52,432 nucleotides of DNA from positions 1 through 52,432 of the forward strand of contig DJOB01000005.1 of the NCBI GenBank assembly GCA_002437105.1. The letters run 5' to 3'. Position 1 is the first letter of the stretch. Each line of letters opens with the position of its first letter. Both the position numbers and the translations under genes were made by a program. The notes beneath the pieces were generated by a model. That model saw nothing but the letters and a program-made list of their open reading frames with translations. It ran no database searches and was not told where the DNA came from. This DNA is from Caryophanales bacterium UBA6449 (GTDB lineage: Bacteria > Bacillota_I > Bacilli_A > RFN20 > CAG-288). This document shows positions 24,407 through 33,265 of the stretch, one piece after another.

Positions 24407-25111
24407 CTACTTAGTTCCGTAGATTCGGTCACCCGCGTCCCCTAGACCGGGAACGATGTAGGCGTTTTCGTTCAGTTTCTCGTCGAGGTGTCCTACGTAG
24501 ATGGAGACATCGGGATGAGCTTTGACCACTTTCTCCAGTCCTTCGGGGGCGGCGATGATGCAGAGGAATTTGATCTTCTTGCCTCCGCGCTTCTTTATGT
24601 CGGCGATGGCGTCGCAGGCGGATCCGCCGGTGGCTAGCATGGGATCGAGGATGACGATCGTCCGCTGTTCGATGGGAGAGGGAATCTTGCAGAAGTACTC
24701 GTGAGGAATCTTGGTCACCTCATCGCGATACATACCGATGAAACCGACCTTGGCGGAGGGAACGAGGCTCAGCAGGCCCTCCAGCATTCCCATACCCGCT
24801 CTGAGGATGGGAACCAGGCAGAGCTTCTTGCCGGAGAGGTAGGTGGTGACGGAGGTGGTTATGGGCGTCTCCACCTCGCGGTACTCCAGCGGCAGATCCC
24901 GCAGCGCTTCGTAGCCCTCGAGCCGGGCGATCTCCTCGACCAGTTTTCGGAACTCGTTGGTGCCGGTATCCTTCTGTCTGAGGATGGAAATCTTGTGCTG
25001 GATCAGCGGGTGATCACAGAATGTGACCTTGGTACCCGCGAACCTCTTTCTGGCCTCCATCTCGATCGCTCTCTTCTCAGCGCTCAATTCCTCAATCTCT
25101 TTCTCAGTCAT
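24407..25111 (-). CDS. upp: Uracil phosphoribosyltransferase
   Basis: Salvages uracil: uracil plus PRPP gives UMP and diphosphate. The family starts DHPLIQHK at residue 33 here, then RAGMGM, the PRPP-binding ILDPMLATGGSA (154-165) and the C-terminal GLGDAGDR uracil site. Length is 234 residues, about 25 more than usual, due to a charged N-terminal helix. The start is supported by GAGGGGA about 8 bases upstream of ATG 25111, so the extension seems real. It is transcribed away from tgt, with a terminator after it. Confidence 0.96.
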   Translation of the reverse strand: MTEKEIEELSAEKRAIEMEARKRFAGTKVTFCDHPLIQHKISILRQKDTGTNEFRKLVEEIARLEGYEALRDLPLEYREVETPITTSVTTYLSGKKLCLVPILRAGMGMLEGLLSLVPSAKVGFIGMYRDEVTKIPHEYFCKIPSPIEQRTIVILDPMLATGGSACDAIADIKKRGGKKIKFLCIIAAPEGLEKVVKAHPDVSIYVGHLDEKLNENAYIVPGLGDAGDRIYGTK

Positions 25112-25166
25112 TTTCTATCCCCTCGCGCGCGTTATTTTAACAAAGAAGAGGCGGTCGTGAGGTTTT

Positions 25167-25172
25167 TTTATA
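25167..25172 (+). promoter_or_regulatory. Probable -10 box for tgt-queA
   Basis: TATAAT within a T-rich stretch, about 32 bases before the tgt start. No clear -35 box. tgt has GGAGG 7 bases before its ATG. Confidence 0.45.
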
Positions 25173-25203
25173 TAATTTTTCTCTGCGAGTTCGGAGGTGC
25201 CAT

Positions 25204-26334
25204 ATGGCTGATGGCTTCAGTTTGGAGATCACCCACAAGGATGCTGGGTGCGAGGCGAGGACGGGCGTGCTGCATACCAATCACGGCGATTGCGCGCTGC
25301 CCATGTTCATGCCGGTGGGAACTTTGGCTACGGTTAAACATCTCAGCCCAGCCGAGGTGAAGAGCCTCGGCGCTGGGGTGATCCTAGCTAACTCCTATCA
25401 TCTGAGCCTGCGCCCTACCGCGGAGGTCGTGGCTGAGGCGGGCGGCGTGCAGAAATTCATGAGGTACGAGGGACCGATGCTCACCGATTCGGGAGGATTT
25501 CAGGTCTGGTCGCTGGCCAAGAATAAGGGAATCACGGAGAAGGGCATCCAGTTTCGTTCTCACCTGGATGGTCGGCTCCTCGAGTTCACCCCGGAATCGG
25601 TGATGGATATCGAGCAGAAGATCGGTGCCGATATCGCGATGTGCTTCGACGAGTGCGCTCCCTATCCCGTCACCCACGAGTACATGGAGAATTCCGTGGC
25701 GCGCACGATTCGCTGGGCGGAGCGGTGCTTGAAGGCCCACACCCGCCCGGATCAGGCGCTCTTCGCCATCGTGCAGGGCGGCGACTTCCAGGATATCCGG
25801 GAAGCTTGTGCGCGAGCTCTGGCGGCCCTCCCGTTCGACGGCTACGCTATCGGTGGTACCTCGATTGGTGAGCCGCGTGAAGTTGAATATCGGATGGTCT
25901 CATACGCGGTGAAGAATATGCCGTGGAACAAACCTAGGTATCTGATGGGAGTTGGAAGTATCGATATGATCTTGGACGGCATATCCAAGGGAGTCGATAT
26001 GTTCGACTGCGTCCTCCCGACTCGACTGGGTAGGCACGGCGCGCTGATGACCTCGACCGGGCGTCTGAATATCAAGGGGGCTGCCTACGCCGAGGATTTC
26101 ACTCCGATCGAGGAAGGCTGCGACTGCCCCGCCTGCCATGGCGGGTTCACCCGCGCGTACATTCACCATCTGGTCAAGTGCGACGAGGGCTTTGGTCTTC
26201 GGCTCTGCTCCATGCACAACATCAGGTTCCTGATCCGGGTGGTCGAAGGGGCGCGGAAGGCGATCCAGGAGGATAGGTTCCTGCAGTACCGTGAAGAGAC
26301 GATGCGGAAGTTCGGCGATGAGAGGGGGTTCTGA
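25204..26334 (+). CDS. tgt: Queuine/preQ1 tRNA-guanine transglycosylase
   Basis: Exchanges G34 for preQ1 in tRNAs with GUN anticodons (Tyr, His, Asn, Asp). The active-site aspartate is D95 in LTDSGGFQ, and a second aspartate lies in the MFDCVLPTR segment. The zinc site CDCPACHGGFTRAYIHH is intact. The 376-residue length is normal. It is paired with queA 5 bases downstream, as in many Bacillota, so the two last steps of the queuosine route are co-transcribed. No preQ1 synthesis genes are in the window. Confidence 0.97.
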   Translation: MADGFSLEITHKDAGCEARTGVLHTNHGDCALPMFMPVGTLATVKHLSPAEVKSLGAGVILANSYHLSLRPTAEVVAEAGGVQKFMRYEGPMLTDSGGFQVWSLAKNKGITEKGIQFRSHLDGRLLEFTPESVMDIEQKIGADIAMCFDECAPYPVTHEYMENSVARTIRWAERCLKAHTRPDQALFAIVQGGDFQDIREACARALAALPFDGYAIGGTSIGEPREVEYRMVSYAVKNMPWNKPRYLMGVGSIDMILDGISKGVDMFDCVLPTRLGRHGALMTSTGRLNIKGAAYAEDFTPIEEGCDCPACHGGFTRAYIHHLVKCDEGFGLRLCSMHNIRFLIRVVEGARKAIQEDRFLQYREETMRKFGDERGF

Positions 26335-26339
26335 TCACT

Positions 26340-27452
26340 ATGGAAAAAAGCGATGAACAGGTGCGTGAGGCGATAGCGAAGTTCGGATACGATATCTACG
26401 ATCTCAAGGAGTACGACTACGATCTACCCAAGGAGCAGATCGCTCAGACCCCGGCCGCGAAGCGCGATGAGTCCCGGCTGCTGGTGATCGATCGCGATAC
26501 CGGCGAGTATCGCGACGAGAAGTATTTCCGCAATATCATCAATTATCTTAAGCCGGGAGATGTGGTGGTGCGGAACAATACCAAGGTCATTCCGGCCCGT
26601 CTAATCGGTGTCAAGGAGGGGACCGGCGCGCACGTCGAGCTGCTCCTGCTGCGCCAGATTAAGGAAGAGGGCGACGTGTGGGAGTGCTTGACCGGCAATG
26701 CCCACACCGTGAAGGTCGGCACCGTAGTCGACTTTGGCGAGGGCAAGCTGAAGGCGGAGTGCACCGCGGTCTTGGATGAGGGACTCCGGAAGTTCAGGTT
26801 CATCTATCAGGGAATCTTCCTCGAGGTGCTCGACGAGCTGGGCCGCATGCCCCTGCCTCCTTATATCACTTCGCAGGTGGCGCCCAACGACCGGTATCAG
26901 ACCGTCTATGCCAAGATCGAAGGCTCGGCTGCGGCTCCGACGGCGGGCTTTCACTTCACTCCGGAGCTCTTCGATGCGATGAGGGCGAAGGGCGTCGAGG
27001 TGCTGGATGTGACCCTGCACGTCGGTCTGGGAACATTCCGACCCGTCAAGACCGACGATATCCGTGAGCATCACATGCACTCCGAGTGGTACCACATGGA
27101 TCAGGCGGTGGCGGATGAGCTCAATAGGGCGAAGGACGAGAAGCGGCGCATCATCGCGATCGGTACGACCTCGATCCGGACGCTCGAGACCATCGCCCAC
27201 CTCAACAATGGGCGGTTCAAGGGCTGCAGCGGTGACACGGCTCTGTTCATCTATCCCGGATTCAACTGGCTGGCAGTCGATGCGGCCGTCACCAACTTCC
27301 ACCTTCCTAAATCCACTCTGATCATGCTCGTCGCTTCCTTCACCAGCCGCGAGCATATCCTGGCGGCCTATCAGCACGCGGTGAAGAGCGGTTACCGCTT
27401 CTTCTCCTTCGGCGACGCGATGTTCATCGCGCGCCACCCGTTCGATAGGTAG
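26340..27452 (+). CDS. queA: S-adenosylmethionine:tRNA ribosyltransferase-isomerase QueA
   Basis: Adds the ribosyl group of SAM to preQ1 at tRNA position 34, giving epoxyqueuosine. The usual family start YDYDLPKEQIAQ begins near residue 25; later signatures are VVRNNTKVIPARL, GSAAAPTAGFHFT, LHVGLGTFRPV and YHMD. It has 370 residues, with about 18 extra residues at the N-terminus that contain no family motif. ATG 26340 is the only in-frame start upstream of the conserved part. It lies 5 bases after tgt and shares a GAGGGGG tract in the end of tgt as a weak, distant binding site. Confidence 0.96.
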   Translation: MEKSDEQVREAIAKFGYDIYDLKEYDYDLPKEQIAQTPAAKRDESRLLVIDRDTGEYRDEKYFRNIINYLKPGDVVVRNNTKVIPARLIGVKEGTGAHVELLLLRQIKEEGDVWECLTGNAHTVKVGTVVDFGEGKLKAECTAVLDEGLRKFRFIYQGIFLEVLDELGRMPLPPYITSQVAPNDRYQTVYAKIEGSAAAPTAGFHFTPELFDAMRAKGVEVLDVTLHVGLGTFRPVKTDDIREHHMHSEWYHMDQAVADELNRAKDEKRRIIAIGTTSIRTLETIAHLNNGRFKGCSGDTALFIYPGFNWLAVDAAVTNFHLPKSTLIMLVASFTSREHILAAYQHAVKSGYRFFSFGDAMFIARHPFDR

Positions 27453-27486
27453 CATTCCCTTCGGTTTCGTCAGATATTCACCAGAT

Positions 27487-27537
27487 GAGAAAAAGGAGAC
27501 CACCTCACGATAGCTGTAGGTCGGTCTCCTTTTTCTC
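27487..27537. terminator. Bidirectional terminator between queA and parA
   Basis: A 15-bp inverted repeat (27487-27501 with 27523-27537) with A- and T-rich arms serves both converging genes. The stem includes GGAGACC / GGTCTCC next to a T-run on each strand. Confidence 0.85.
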
Positions 27538-28334
27538 TACTTATTACTAGATTTTAGGGCGCGGTCGATCCGGTCCTCGACCTCGCGTGCGAGCCGGGCG
27601 TAGGCGATCGCCCCCTTCGAGTTGGGACGGTAGTAGTTGATCGGGACTCCGTGCGATTGGCACTCGACCAGGGAGACGGAGCGGGGGATGGGCATGGGGA
27701 AGACCCCCTCGCCGAAGGAGGAGTTGAGCTGCGCTGAGATCTCGGCGCTCATCCGCAGGTTCTCGTCCATCATGGTCTCCAGCAGGCCGAGGATCTTGAC
27801 CGGTGAGGACTCCGCCCGCTTGAGGCGATTGATCGTGGCGAGGGTATTGGTGATATCCGAGAAGCAGAAGTAGTCGCACTGGACGGGGAGGAGGACCCAA
27901 TCCGCGGCGCACAGGGCGTTGCTGGTGAGGTAGGAGAGGCTGGGCGGGCAGTCGATGATGATGTAGTCGTACGCCTGCTTCACCCGTGCGATCCGGTCCT
28001 TGAGGTCGCTGAAGGAGGTCGGGATGTTCCTGTCCTTCAGCGCTATCTCGATCGTGGCGAGCAGGAAGTTGCTGGGGATGATCGACAGGTTCTTGAAGGA
28101 GGTCGCCTGGATGATCTCTTCCGGCTGGTAGGTGCGCAGAAAGAGATCGAGCGAGGTTCGCTTCAGGCTCGACGGATCGATACCGGTGGCTCTAGCGCAG
28201 TGACCCTGGGGATCGAGATCGATCAGCAGGACCTTTCTCCCCCTCTCGGAGAGGACGCTGGCTAGATTCACGGCGGTGGTGGTTTTGGCGACCCCACCTT
28301 TGAGGTTGTAAACGGCGATAACCTGCTCTTTCAC
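27537..28334 (-). CDS. ParA/Soj-family ATPase, no ParB beside it
   Basis: ParA-type ATPases position chromosomes, plasmids or large protein complexes on the nucleoid. The deviant Walker A KGGVAKTTT is at residues 12-20, then LLIDLDPQGH (37-45), and a Walker B IIIDCPPS near 124-131. It has 265 residues, the length of Soj. No parB follows and I saw no parS-like sequence (TGTTTCACGTGAAACA) in the window, so it may act on another cargo or pair with a ParB elsewhere. It diverges from the foldase lipoprotein across 188 bases. The name ParA is given to the family, not to a proven role in chromosome segregation. Confidence 0.88.
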   Translation of the reverse strand: MKEQVIAVYNLKGGVAKTTTAVNLASVLSERGRKVLLIDLDPQGHCARATGIDPSSLKRTSLDLFLRTYQPEEIIQATSFKNLSIIPSNFLLATIEIALKDRNIPTSFSDLKDRIARVKQAYDYIIIDCPPSLSYLTSNALCAADWVLLPVQCDYFCFSDITNTLATINRLKRAESSPVKILGLLETMMDENLRMSAEISAQLNSSFGEGVFPMPIPRSVSLVECQSHGVPINYYRPNSKGAIAYARLAREVEDRIDRALKSSNK

Positions 28335-28459
28335 TTTCCGGCTCCCGATAGATGCAAGGTGAAATTATATTTGCTAGCCTTTTGGCTATCAAGTGCCCGG
28401 GGGTGGCGGGTCCCTCTAACCGTGCCGGTTCCTGACGATTTCCGCATGTAGAAAAAAAC

Positions 28460-28488
28460 TTGATATTGACTTTCATAAACACTAAAAT
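28460..28488 (+). promoter_or_regulatory. Promoter of the foldase lipoprotein gene
   Basis: TTGATA (28460-28465), a 17-base spacer and TAAAAT (28483-28488). This fits a sigma-A promoter. The gene's ATG is 35 bases downstream with AGGAGG 6 bases ahead of it. Confidence 0.7.
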
Positions 28489-28522
28489 AGTTCGGCTATT
28501 TGAAAAATCCAGGAGGCAGTCA

Positions 28523-30496
28523 ATGAAGAAGAACTTCTTATTTATGCCGATCTTAGGCCTCGTAGGATCCACCCTACTGGCGTCATGCTCGAGCCACCTC
28601 AGCATCGAGGACGGTGCTCTCATCCAGGTTGGCCCCAAGGAGTACACGCTGCAGGAGATCTACGACCTGAGCCGTGATAACAAGACCGCAGCTAAGTCCT
28701 ACTACGATCTGCTCGACGATATCTACACCCAGCTGGCCATCCCCGCCGATGCTGGTATGCAGGCCGGTGTCGACAAGTCCATGAACGAGGACTTCTATGA
28801 GGCTGCCGAGACCAACGCCAAGAACAACTCCACCACCGTCAAGGAGGAGAAGGAGAAGCTGCTCGAAGCCGCTAAGGTCGACAACGTGGAGCAGCTCCGC
28901 CAGAGCAAGCTGCTCGCCGCTCAGAAGACCAAGGCTAGCGATGACTACTACTCCGAGTCCAACATCAAGTCTAACCTTCTCGCGCCCTACATCGAGAAGG
29001 ATGCCCCCTATCACGTCAAGCACATCCTGGTGAAGACCTCCGCTGCTTCCGGCGAGTACCACCGCGCCACCATCACCGCCGACCAGTCCGAGAAGCTGGG
29101 ACGCGTCGTGATGCGCCTCGCTTCCCACGATGAGAGCTTCGGCGACATCGCACACACCGCTTCCGAGGATACCGGTTCCGCCAGCACCTACGGCGATCTG
29201 GGCATCATGGATAAGAACACCAGCTTCGTCTCCGAGTTCAAGCTCGGCGACTTCGTCTGGGATATGAAGTTCAATAGTGCGGTCACCGATAAGCAGGTCG
29301 TCAAGACCACTCTGGGTCCCTCTGCTACCGGCGTCTCCAACTTCGACGAACAGCTGAATTCCTACACCCTCTTCGGCATTCCTTTCTCCTCGGCGATCGC
29401 TCTGACCGAGCTCAACGATGTCGAGGCGGATGATACGGGACACAAGCCCGCTCACGCCGAGGATGTCAACTATCCGCGCAACGTCATCTTCAACTCCTAC
29501 TACAACAATCACTCCATGTCGCTCGTCGTCCTCTCCGAGGATGATATGAACAGCATGAAGGCGACCTACGGAGCGGACTACATCACCGATGCGGATGTCA
29601 CCGACTATAAGGCTGCCCTGGAGAAGAACACCAAGACCGTCAAGGAACTGGGACTCTCCGGACAGATCAAGAGCTATGTCCCCGTCCTTAAGAAGGGCGA
29701 GGATGGCTCCTTCACCTTCACCTTCAACACCGTGGCGGCGGCCGATACCGCTCGCGTTCTGACCGATGAGCAGGGCAACCCCGTCCTCGTGGCCCGCGCC
29801 GGCAATTCTTCCGGCTCGTCCTCCAGCGATTCCAGCAACTCCTCCAGCTACGAGGGAGTCCACTTCATCGTCAATCAGCGCGATCCCTTCCAGAGCTACA
29901 CCAAGACCGATGGCAGCGACTACACCATGGCCGAGTACTACGATGTCGATCTGACCACCGCGCTGGCCAGCAAGGATAAGAACTTCCTCAACTACATCCA
30001 GTATTCGCAGAATTCCGATTACAACAGCCGTGTCACCTCGCTGACCAATGCGATCAAGGAGACCGGTCTGACCAATAACAATTCCACCTTCAAGGTCTAC
30101 GAGAACACCAAGAAGTCTGCGGAGGACCAGGGCTACAAGGTCAACGTCCCCGCCAACATTCAGAACCTGGTCGACAGCTACATCTCCTCCACCGAGGCGC
30201 TCAACGACTACAACAACAATAATACCTACGACCGCGCTTGGACTTCCTACTTCCGGATGCTCAACTTCCAGCAGGACACCATGTCGCTCAACCTGCCGCT
30301 GCAGTCGCTCAATCAGTTCGGCGATGGAAATATCTCCATCTACATCGATCTGTCCTCGATCAAGGATCAGTCCAGCGTGGATTTCGCCAACCTCGACTCT
30401 TCCGCCTTCACCAACGAGCGGCCCGCGGGCACCTACGGCGTGGATTGGATCTACAATCCCGCCTATGTCGGCTCCTCTGCTGGAGATGTCAAGTAG
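28523..30496 (+). CDS. PrsA-like peptidyl-prolyl isomerase lipoprotein
   Basis: A 657-residue predicted lipoprotein (lipobox LASC) that should help fold exported proteins outside the membrane. A SurA/PrsA-like helical N-terminal region runs to about residue 155. A parvulin-type PpiC domain at about 160-255 shows HVKHILVKT, then the SEDTGSAS..GDLG stretch, then EFKLGDFVWDMKF. The middle and C-terminal parts have no clear family, with a serine-rich stretch near residue 435. PrsA itself is near 290 residues, so this protein is twice that size. Downstream lies a second lipoprotein gene 16 bases away, which shares its orientation and probably its promoter. Confidence 0.82.
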   Translation: MKKNFLFMPILGLVGSTLLASCSSHLSIEDGALIQVGPKEYTLQEIYDLSRDNKTAAKSYYDLLDDIYTQLAIPADAGMQAGVDKSMNEDFYEAAETNAKNNSTTVKEEKEKLLEAAKVDNVEQLRQSKLLAAQKTKASDDYYSESNIKSNLLAPYIEKDAPYHVKHILVKTSAASGEYHRATITADQSEKLGRVVMRLASHDESFGDIAHTASEDTGSASTYGDLGIMDKNTSFVSEFKLGDFVWDMKFNSAVTDKQVVKTTLGPSATGVSNFDEQLNSYTLFGIPFSSAIALTELNDVEADDTGHKPAHAEDVNYPRNVIFNSYYNNHSMSLVVLSEDDMNSMKATYGADYITDADVTDYKAALEKNTKTVKELGLSGQIKSYVPVLKKGEDGSFTFTFNTVAAADTARVLTDEQGNPVLVARAGNSSGSSSSDSSNSSSYEGVHFIVNQRDPFQSYTKTDGSDYTMAEYYDVDLTTALASKDKNFLNYIQYSQNSDYNSRVTSLTNAIKETGLTNNNSTFKVYENTKKSAEDQGYKVNVPANIQNLVDSYISSTEALNDYNNNNTYDRAWTSYFRMLNFQQDTMSLNLPLQSLNQFGDGNISIYIDLSSIKDQSSVDFANLDSSAFTNERPAGTYGVDWIYNPAYVGSSAGDVK

Positions 30497-30512
30497 TAGG
30501 AGGTAAAGGAAT

Positions 30513-32108
30513 ATGAGATCTAGATACACCAAGGTTTTGACCGTTATCGCCGCCTGCGCCACCCTCGCTTCCTGCTCCTCCAACCTCAACCCCGATCTGC
30601 CGCTCAACTATGGCGATGCCGTAGTCAGCGTCCAGGATAAGGATGGAAAGTCGGTCGATGTCGCCTTCAACTACAACCGCACCTACTACGACGATGTGGG
30701 CAGCATCAATGCGACGGCTGTCAACTCGATCCTCGACTACGTCGCTTCCGAGCTCAGCCAGGGTCACATCAAGGATGACGATGGCAATGTCATGCACCTG
30801 TACTCCTCCGTGGCCGACGAGGATGACGCTTCCACCTACACCGTTCCCTACATCGCTGGCGTGAACAAGGATGGCAGCTTCATCTCCGGCTCGTACGAGT
30901 ACAAGGGCATCGCGAAAGAGGTGACCCAGCGGACCCAGAAGGCCCTGCTGGATCGCGTCAACGGTGGCACCTACGATTACGATAGCGTCTTCGACGAGAA
31001 GCAGTTCGCCCTGTCGCTCAACTCCTCCAATCTCGCCGGTATCGATATCAGCAAGGTCAAAAACACCCTCGATAAGGGCGTGGTCGTGAATGCCACCTCC
31101 GACTTCGCGGATGTCTTCACCGCCGGTCTCTACGATACCTTCATGAACAAGTACGATGCCCCCACCATCATCGAGAACATGCTGACCGCGCAGTACATCT
31201 ACGAGGAGAGGTACTCCTCGATCGTCAACGCCGACTTCAGGAACGTCTCCATCGCCGCGCTGACCGATCGCAGCGACAAGAAGGGTTCGGCTCAGGCGCT
31301 GATCAACGCTTACTATACTGACTACATCAGCCAGAATAAGACCATCGAGGCCGAGTACGCCGATGCTCCTCTCGAGGAGCTGACCCTGCTCTGGAAGGGA
31401 ATCGACCTGACTACTGACCAGACTAAGTTCCTGACCGACAACGGTCTGACCGACGATACCCTGATGGCGGGCATCGAGGCGGATATCTCCAAGATCCACC
31501 TCGACAACCCTCTGCTGACCGACAGCGATCTGCAGAACAAGTACACTGGCAACGGCAAGTACGATGTCGCTCACGGCAAGCAGGTTCAGACCGATGCGAT
31601 CCGGAAGCAGGATCTGTACACCGAGGGACTGAAGCAGAAGTCCGATCTCTCCTCGCTGCCCTCGGCGGTCACCAATCAGATCTTCTCCGCGAATATGAGC
31701 TCCGTCCTAACCTACCCCGCGGGCAAGAACGATGATGGCACCAACAAAGGACACGGCTACATCACTCCCGCGACCACCATCAACGATCCCAACGCCGCTT
31801 CGACCATCACCATCTACGACTCCTCTTCCGATACCTACTACCTGGCGATGATCGACACTGATGACATCTATTCCTCCACCACCCTGGGCGGTAAGGACGC
31901 CAACCGATCCGATGCGAAGAAGCGCGCGATGGCGATGGATGTCGCCTACAACATGAACGCCGATTCCACCTACCGGTCCGATGCGACTGTCTACTGGATC
32001 GAGAAGCTGGTCGGCGATGGCAAGCTCGTCGTCAAGAACCAGAGCTTCTACGACTACCTCGACTCCACCTACCCCGATCTGTTCGACGACGACGACGACG
32101 AGGACTAG
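30513..32108 (+). CDS. Lipoprotein, possibly a foldase partner
   Basis: A 531-residue predicted lipoprotein (lipobox LASC) of unknown function. The N-terminal NYGDAVVSVQDKDG stretch resembles the start of SurA/PrsA-like helical domains, but no PpiC domain is visible. The protein ends in an Asp/Glu-rich tail (FDDDDDED). It begins 16 bases after the foldase gene with AGGAGG at a good distance, so it is co-transcribed. A partner or chaperone-like role is an inference from context and fold resemblance only. A hairpin terminator follows. Confidence 0.75.
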   Translation: MRSRYTKVLTVIAACATLASCSSNLNPDLPLNYGDAVVSVQDKDGKSVDVAFNYNRTYYDDVGSINATAVNSILDYVASELSQGHIKDDDGNVMHLYSSVADEDDASTYTVPYIAGVNKDGSFISGSYEYKGIAKEVTQRTQKALLDRVNGGTYDYDSVFDEKQFALSLNSSNLAGIDISKVKNTLDKGVVVNATSDFADVFTAGLYDTFMNKYDAPTIIENMLTAQYIYEERYSSIVNADFRNVSIAALTDRSDKKGSAQALINAYYTDYISQNKTIEAEYADAPLEELTLLWKGIDLTTDQTKFLTDNGLTDDTLMAGIEADISKIHLDNPLLTDSDLQNKYTGNGKYDVAHGKQVQTDAIRKQDLYTEGLKQKSDLSSLPSAVTNQIFSANMSSVLTYPAGKNDDGTNKGHGYITPATTINDPNAASTITIYDSSSDTYYLAMIDTDDIYSSTTLGGKDANRSDAKKRAMAMDVAYNMNADSTYRSDATVYWIEKLVGDGKLVVKNQSFYDYLDSTYPDLFDDDDDED

Positions 32109-32121
32109 CGGTCTATCTGCA

Positions 32122-32146
32122 GGCTAGGGGTCTTTCCCTAGCCTTT
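32122..32146 (+). terminator. Terminator after the second lipoprotein
   Basis: GGCTAGGG (32122-32129) pairs with CCCTAGCC (32136-32143) across 6 bases, followed by a short T run. Good stem, modest tail. Confidence 0.7.
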
Positions 32147-32190
32147 ATGCTATATCTATATATGTTGGATCATTCGATAGGAGGTCTATT

Positions 32191-32601
32191 ATGGACTGTA
32201 TCTTCTGCAAGATCGCTCAGGGGCTGATCCCGGCTAACAAGGTGTACGAGGATGAGGCGATCATCGCCTTCCTTGATGTGAATCCCGCGTCCAAGGGACA
32301 TACCCTGGTCGTGACCAAGAGGCACTTTCAGGATTTCACTCAGGTGCCCAAGGATCTGCTGGCGCACGCCTACCAGGTCGCTCAGCTGGTGAGTCAGGCC
32401 TGCCTGACCCAGCTCGGCGCCTCCGGCGTCAATGTGCTGACCAATATCGGTCACTCCGCCGGGCAGTCCGTGCTGCACTTCCATATCCACGTCATCCCGC
32501 GATACGACAACGATGTGCTCGGCGCTCCCTTCAGCCACCATCTCGCCCTGCCCTCGGATCAGCTGCCGCTCCTGGCGGATTCGATCCGCAAGGGACTGTA
32601 G
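32191..32601 (+). CDS. HIT-family nucleotide hydrolase
   Basis: Histidine-triad protein of 136 residues, likely a purine nucleoside phosphoramidase or dinucleotide hydrolase (Hit/YcfF group). The zinc-type CIFCKI motif is at the start, and the triad HFHIHVIP is at H96, H98 and H100. AGGAGG precedes ATG 32191 by 7 bases. It is a single gene with its own terminator. Substrate is not determined. Confidence 0.93.
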   Translation: MDCIFCKIAQGLIPANKVYEDEAIIAFLDVNPASKGHTLVVTKRHFQDFTQVPKDLLAHAYQVAQLVSQACLTQLGASGVNVLTNIGHSAGQSVLHFHIHVIPRYDNDVLGAPFSHHLALPSDQLPLLADSIRKGL

Positions 32602-32607
32602 TCGTTC

Positions 32608-32630
32608 GGCCCTCTCACGAGGGCCTTTTT
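32608..32630 (+). terminator. Terminator after the HIT gene
   Basis: GGCCCTC (32608-32614) pairs with GAGGGCC (32619-32625) across a TCAC loop and is followed by TTTTT. Confidence 0.9.
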
Positions 32631-32776
32631 GATGCGAAAAAAGCTGGAAGGGGCGGAAGATGGGTCGGTTGGCCCATTCCCTGTGGAACGCCGATTCGGG
32701 TTATCTTAAAATCAGAGGAAAGATAGTTCTGTTTATCCGATGAATAAAGGAAAAAGAAGAATTTTTAAAAAATCGA

Positions 32777-32805
32777 TTGACACCTGTTTTTGAGCAGTGT
32801 ATATT
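32777..32805 (+). promoter_or_regulatory. Strong promoter of the S10 ribosomal operon
   Basis: Consensus TTGACA (32777-32782), 17-base spacer, TATATT (32800-32805). It drives a structured leader and then the 28-gene ribosomal superoperon. Confidence 0.88.
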
Positions 32806-32811
32806 ACTCAA

Positions 32812-32940
32812 CGCTAACCCGCCGGGGTTAGGTGGCTGTGACGTGCGAAGTTGCTGGAACGCCTATGATGGTTGTCATGTGTTCCAGGTAATTCGCGCCG
32901 AGCTAACGCGCCGGCAAGATCCGGTGCAGGAGGAAAAAGC
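32812..32940 (+). promoter_or_regulatory. Structured leader of the S10 operon
   Basis: About 130 bases of RNA with three nested hairpins. Hairpin 1: CTAACCC/GGGTTAG (32814-32831). Hairpin 2: GCGAA...TTCGC outer and CTGGAAC...GTTCCAG inner (32845-32896), with a 4x4 internal loop. Hairpin 3: seven base pairs (one G.U) at 32908-32927, directly before the AGGAGG binding site (32928-32933). An r-protein autoregulatory leader is a good reading, but no known motif is recognised. Confidence 0.5.
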
Positions 32941-33252
32941 ATGGCAAGTTCTAAGAACATCCGCGTGCGCCTCAAAGCCTATGACCACGAGGTCCTAGAC
33001 AAGACGGTCCAGAAGATCGTCGAGGCGGCGGAACAGAGTGGCGCCGAGGTGGTCGGCCCCATCCCTCTCCCTACTGAGAGGAATCTCTACACCATCCTTC
33101 GCTCGCCCTTCATCGATAAGGATTCGCGCGAGCAGTTCGAGATCAAGACTCACAAGAGACTGATCGAGATCAAGCATCCCACCAAGCAGACCATCGAGGC
33201 TCTAACCAACCTCGACCTGCCCTCTGGTGTCGATGTGAACATCAAGCAGTAA
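32941..33252 (+). CDS. rpsJ: Ribosomal protein S10
   Basis: Component of the 30S head and also part of the Nus antitermination complex. Shows the IRVRLKAYDHEVLD start and the FEIKTHKRLI stretch. 103 residues, normal. ATG 32941 has AGGAGG 7 bases upstream; a longer frame from 32872 is rejected because it runs into the leader. First gene of the operon. Confidence 0.97.
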   Translation: MASSKNIRVRLKAYDHEVLDKTVQKIVEAAEQSGAEVVGPIPLPTERNLYTILRSPFIDKDSREQFEIKTHKRLIEIKHPTKQTIEALTNLDLPSGVDVNIKQ

Positions 33253-33265
33253 GGAGCAGATCACA

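Noticed and set aside
24701..25360. A 219-codon plus-strand frame over upp and the tgt start
   Set aside because: It overlaps upp on the other strand and runs into tgt in another frame; no motif.
28583..30607. A 674-codon open frame on the minus strand opposite the foldase lipoprotein
   Set aside because: Low-complexity V/G/D/L content and antisense to a gene with a signal peptide, lipobox and parvulin domain.
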